Below, one piece after another: positions 62,406 through 64,000 of a stretch of DNA of 64,000 nucleotides. Source of the stretch: JBBDMC01 sp963826055 (lineage in GTDB: Bacteria; Pseudomonadota; Alphaproteobacteria; Rhizobiales; Kaistiaceae). Where the stretch lies: positions 310,001 to 374,000 of the forward strand of contig CAWGVO010000009.1 in assembly GCA_963826055.1 (NCBI GenBank), written 5' to 3'. Below the pieces are notes generated by a model. That model ran no database searches. It worked only from the letters and a program-made list of their open reading frames with translations, and had not been told where the DNA came from. The position numbers and the translations under genes were made by a program. How positions within the stretch are numbered: the stretch's first letter is position 1; every line of letters begins with the position of its first letter.

Positions 62406-63584
62406 ATGGCGATCGAGGGTTCGGGCGAAAAAGGGGCGCCGCGTCCTATCCGGCTCGGCATGGTCGGCGGCGGCCGCGACGCGTTTATCGGCGGAGTCCA
62501 TCGCATCGCAGCCAGGCTCGATGGTCGCTACGAACTCGTGGCGGGCGCCCTGTCCTCGACGCCGGAGAAGGCGCGCGCGTCGGGCCGCGACCTCGGGCTT
62601 TCCGAGGACCGCATCTATGACGACTTCGACGCGATGGCCAAACGCGAGGCACGCCTGAAGGACGGGATCGAGGCGGTTTCGATCGTCACGCCCAATCACA
62701 TGCACTACCCGGCGGCGGTGGCCTTCCTCCGCCGCGGCATCCACGTCATCTGCGACAAGCCGCTGACCTCGACAATGGCCGATGCGCGCAAGCTCGCGAA
62801 GGCGGTGGCAAGTTCGGATGCGCTCTTCATCCTCACCCACAACTACACCGGCTATCCGATGGTCCGTCAGGCCCGCGAGATGGTCCGTTCCGGCGTGCTC
62901 GGCGACATTCGCCTCGTTCAGGCGGAGTACCCGCAGGACTGGTTGACCGAGAAGGTGGAGGACACCGGCCAGAAACAGGCGGACTGGCGCACCGATCCGG
63001 CCCGCTCGGGCCAGGGCGGTTCCACCGGCGACATCGGCACCCACGCCTTCAACTTGCTCGGCTTCGTCACCGGACTCCGGCTCGACAGCCTGTGCGCCGA
63101 TCTCGACAGCTTCGTCGCCGGCCGCCGGCTTGACGACAATGCGCATGTGCTCATGCGGTTCAAGGGCGGCGCCAAGGGCATGCTGTGGTCGAGCCAGGTC
63201 GCCCCCGGAAACGAAAACGGTTTGCGCCTTCGCGTATACGGCGCAAAGGGCGGGCTGGAGTGGGCGCAGGAGAACCCCAACTACCTTTGGTACACGCCGC
63301 TGGGCGAGCCGAAGCGGGTGATAACCCGTGCCGGCGCCGGTGCCGGGCCGGCGGCGGCGCGCGTATCGCGCGTTCCGTCGGGCCATCCGGAGGGCTATCT
63401 CGAAGGCTTCGCGAACATCTACCGCGAGGCGGCCGATGCGATCGTGGCGCGCCGGGAGGGCCGGCCGGTCCCCGCCGAGGTACTTTACCCCGGCATCGAG
63501 GACGGGATGGACGGCGTGGCGTTCGTTGATGCCTGCGTGCGATCCTCCAAAGCCGGTGGCAAGTGGGTCGCGTTTGGCGGGTAG
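62406..63584 (+). CDS. Gfo/Idh/MocA family oxidoreductase
   Basis: A 392-residue NAD(P)-dependent dehydrogenase. The Rossmann part has RLGMVGGGRDAFIGGVHR, SIVTPNHMHYPAA and the catalytic Lys in ICDKPLTS. The C-terminal sheet carries the catalytic Asp and His in GDIGTHAFNLLGF. It starts 12 bases after the isomerase-family gene behind AGGGAGGCAAGG. With that partner it would oxidise and isomerise a sugar or cyclitol; the pair is common in inositol and sugar catabolism. Confidence 0.93.
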   Translation: MAIEGSGEKGAPRPIRLGMVGGGRDAFIGGVHRIAARLDGRYELVAGALSSTPEKARASGRDLGLSEDRIYDDFDAMAKREARLKDGIEAVSIVTPNHMHYPAAVAFLRRGIHVICDKPLTSTMADARKLAKAVASSDALFILTHNYTGYPMVRQAREMVRSGVLGDIRLVQAEYPQDWLTEKVEDTGQKQADWRTDPARSGQGGSTGDIGTHAFNLLGFVTGLRLDSLCADLDSFVAGRRLDDNAHVLMRFKGGAKGMLWSSQVAPGNENGLRLRVYGAKGGLEWAQENPNYLWYTPLGEPKRVITRAGAGAGPAAARVSRVPSGHPEGYLEGFANIYREAADAIVARREGRPVPAEVLYPGIEDGMDGVAFVDACVRSSKAGGKWVAFGG

Positions 63585-63601
63585 GCTTTGGAGAGCAAGG
63601 A

Positions 63602-64000
63602 ATGAATGATGTTGCCCATCTCGCCCACGTCGAGATCTTCACGGACAGGTTCGAGGACAGCCTCGATTTCTTCGTCAACGTTTACGGACTGACCGAGAGC
63701 GGTCGCGAGGGCAATTCGAGTTTCCTCAGAGCCTGGGACGACTACGAGTTCCACACCCTCAAGCTCACCGCCCATTCAACCACCGGCGTCGGCCACATCG
63801 CCTACCGGGCGAGTTCTCCGGAGGCCCTCCAGCGCCGGGTCGAGGCGATCGAGGCAATGGGTTGCGGGCTCGGCTGGACCGATGGCGATCTCGGCCACGG
63901 CCCGGCGTACCGGTTCCGCAGCCCATCCGGTCACCTCTTCGAAATTTATTGGGAAACCAGGAAATATGTCCCGCCGCCGGGCGAAAGGCCGGCGCTCAAA
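63602..64000 (+). CDS. VOC-superfamily dioxygenase, catechol 2,3-dioxygenase-like (3' partial)
   Basis: The first 133 codons of a VOC-fold protein cut by the window end. The opening VAHLAHVEIFTDRFEDSLDF places the first metal His, and the module ends with GPAYRFRSPSGHLFEIYWET, which supplies the Glu of the metal triad in extradiol enzymes. The ATG at 63602 has GAGAGCAAGG just upstream and follows the oxidoreductase by 17 bases. A two-module extradiol dioxygenase is likely if the gene continues, which would indicate aromatic ring cleavage. Confidence 0.82.
   Translation, partial: MNDVAHLAHVEIFTDRFEDSLDFFVNVYGLTESGREGNSSFLRAWDDYEFHTLKLTAHSTTGVGHIAYRASSPEALQRRVEAIEAMGCGLGWTDGDLGHGPAYRFRSPSGHLFEIYWETRKYVPPPGERPALK

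Noticed and set aside
1..64000. CRISPR arrays, tRNA or rRNA genes, insertion sequences and phage genes
   Set aside because: No regularly spaced repeats, tRNA-like cloverleaf, rRNA segments, transposase motifs or terminal inverted repeats were noticed on either strand.

Overview
The window is GC-rich (roughly 64-65%), densely packed and mostly plus-stranded until about 48.6 kb. Many neighbouring genes overlap by ATGA, GTGA or TTGA. The mix of transporter types (ABC, TTT and TRAP), CoA-ester catabolic enzymes and a NuoB/C/D/H/K/L-like membrane complex suggests an alphaproteobacterium of the Hyphomicrobiales or Rhodospirillales kind. That assignment rests on gene content only; no rRNA or tRNA is visible.

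1-9.3 kb: the end of an ABC importer, an amidohydrolase and an RraA-like aldolase lead into a tight CoA-ester module: two MaoC hydratase-like proteins, two acyl-CoA dehydrogenases (the second joined to a DUF35 zinc-ribbon/OB domain), a thiolase-fold protein without the usual Cys, and a class III CoA-transferase. The set resembles the ChsE1/E2-ChsH1/H2-Ltp2 side-chain cycle of actinobacterial steroid catabolism with a different DUF35 fusion. 9.4-18.8 kb: an ornithine-cyclodeaminase-like gene, two gene relics, an MFS exporter, two enolase-superfamily genes, an amidohydrolase with lost metal ligands, an SDR, an aldo/keto reductase and a SnoaL-like protein. 18.9-25.5 kb: a MetE-like protein and a TTT importer (TctC, a TPP enzyme, fused TctA-TctB). 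25.9-35.7 kb: an Lrp regulator, an atypical M19 dipeptidase, an amidohydrolase, a Dpp/Opp-type ABC importer whose binding protein looks circularly permuted, and a metallo-beta-lactamase-fold enzyme. 36.0-48.6 kb: a TRAP importer and a long polycistron (isochorismatase-like hydrolase, two polysaccharide-deacetylase-fold proteins, DUF4387, AtuA/DUF1446, HyuA, HyuB, a PEP mutase/isocitrate-lyase-family lyase and an HD-like protein). 48.7-50.7 kb (minus): acyl-CoA dehydrogenase plus MaoC hydratase. 51.0-58.4 kb (minus): a six-subunit Hyf-like complex that has lost all four Ni-Fe cysteines (Ehr type), behind an XRE regulator. 58.7-64.0 kb: a pyruvate dehydrogenase E1-like enzyme, a mobA relic, a sugar-isomerase-fold protein, a Gfo/Idh/MocA oxidoreductase and the start of a VOC dioxygenase.

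Three features cut across the regions. Ten genes or fragments carry an apparent frameshift; all ten have the same sign (+1) and eight lie in the first 17.2 kb. The three importer binding-protein genes are each followed by a perfect 10-12 bp stem-loop. Short relics of other genes (acyl-CoA dehydrogenase, amidohydrolase, AsnC regulator, MobA) sit in gaps. The overall picture is a catabolic region for imported organic acids, peptides or lactams and CoA thioesters, partly eroded or partly mis-sequenced in its first quarter, next to a respiratory-type membrane complex of unknown electron donor.
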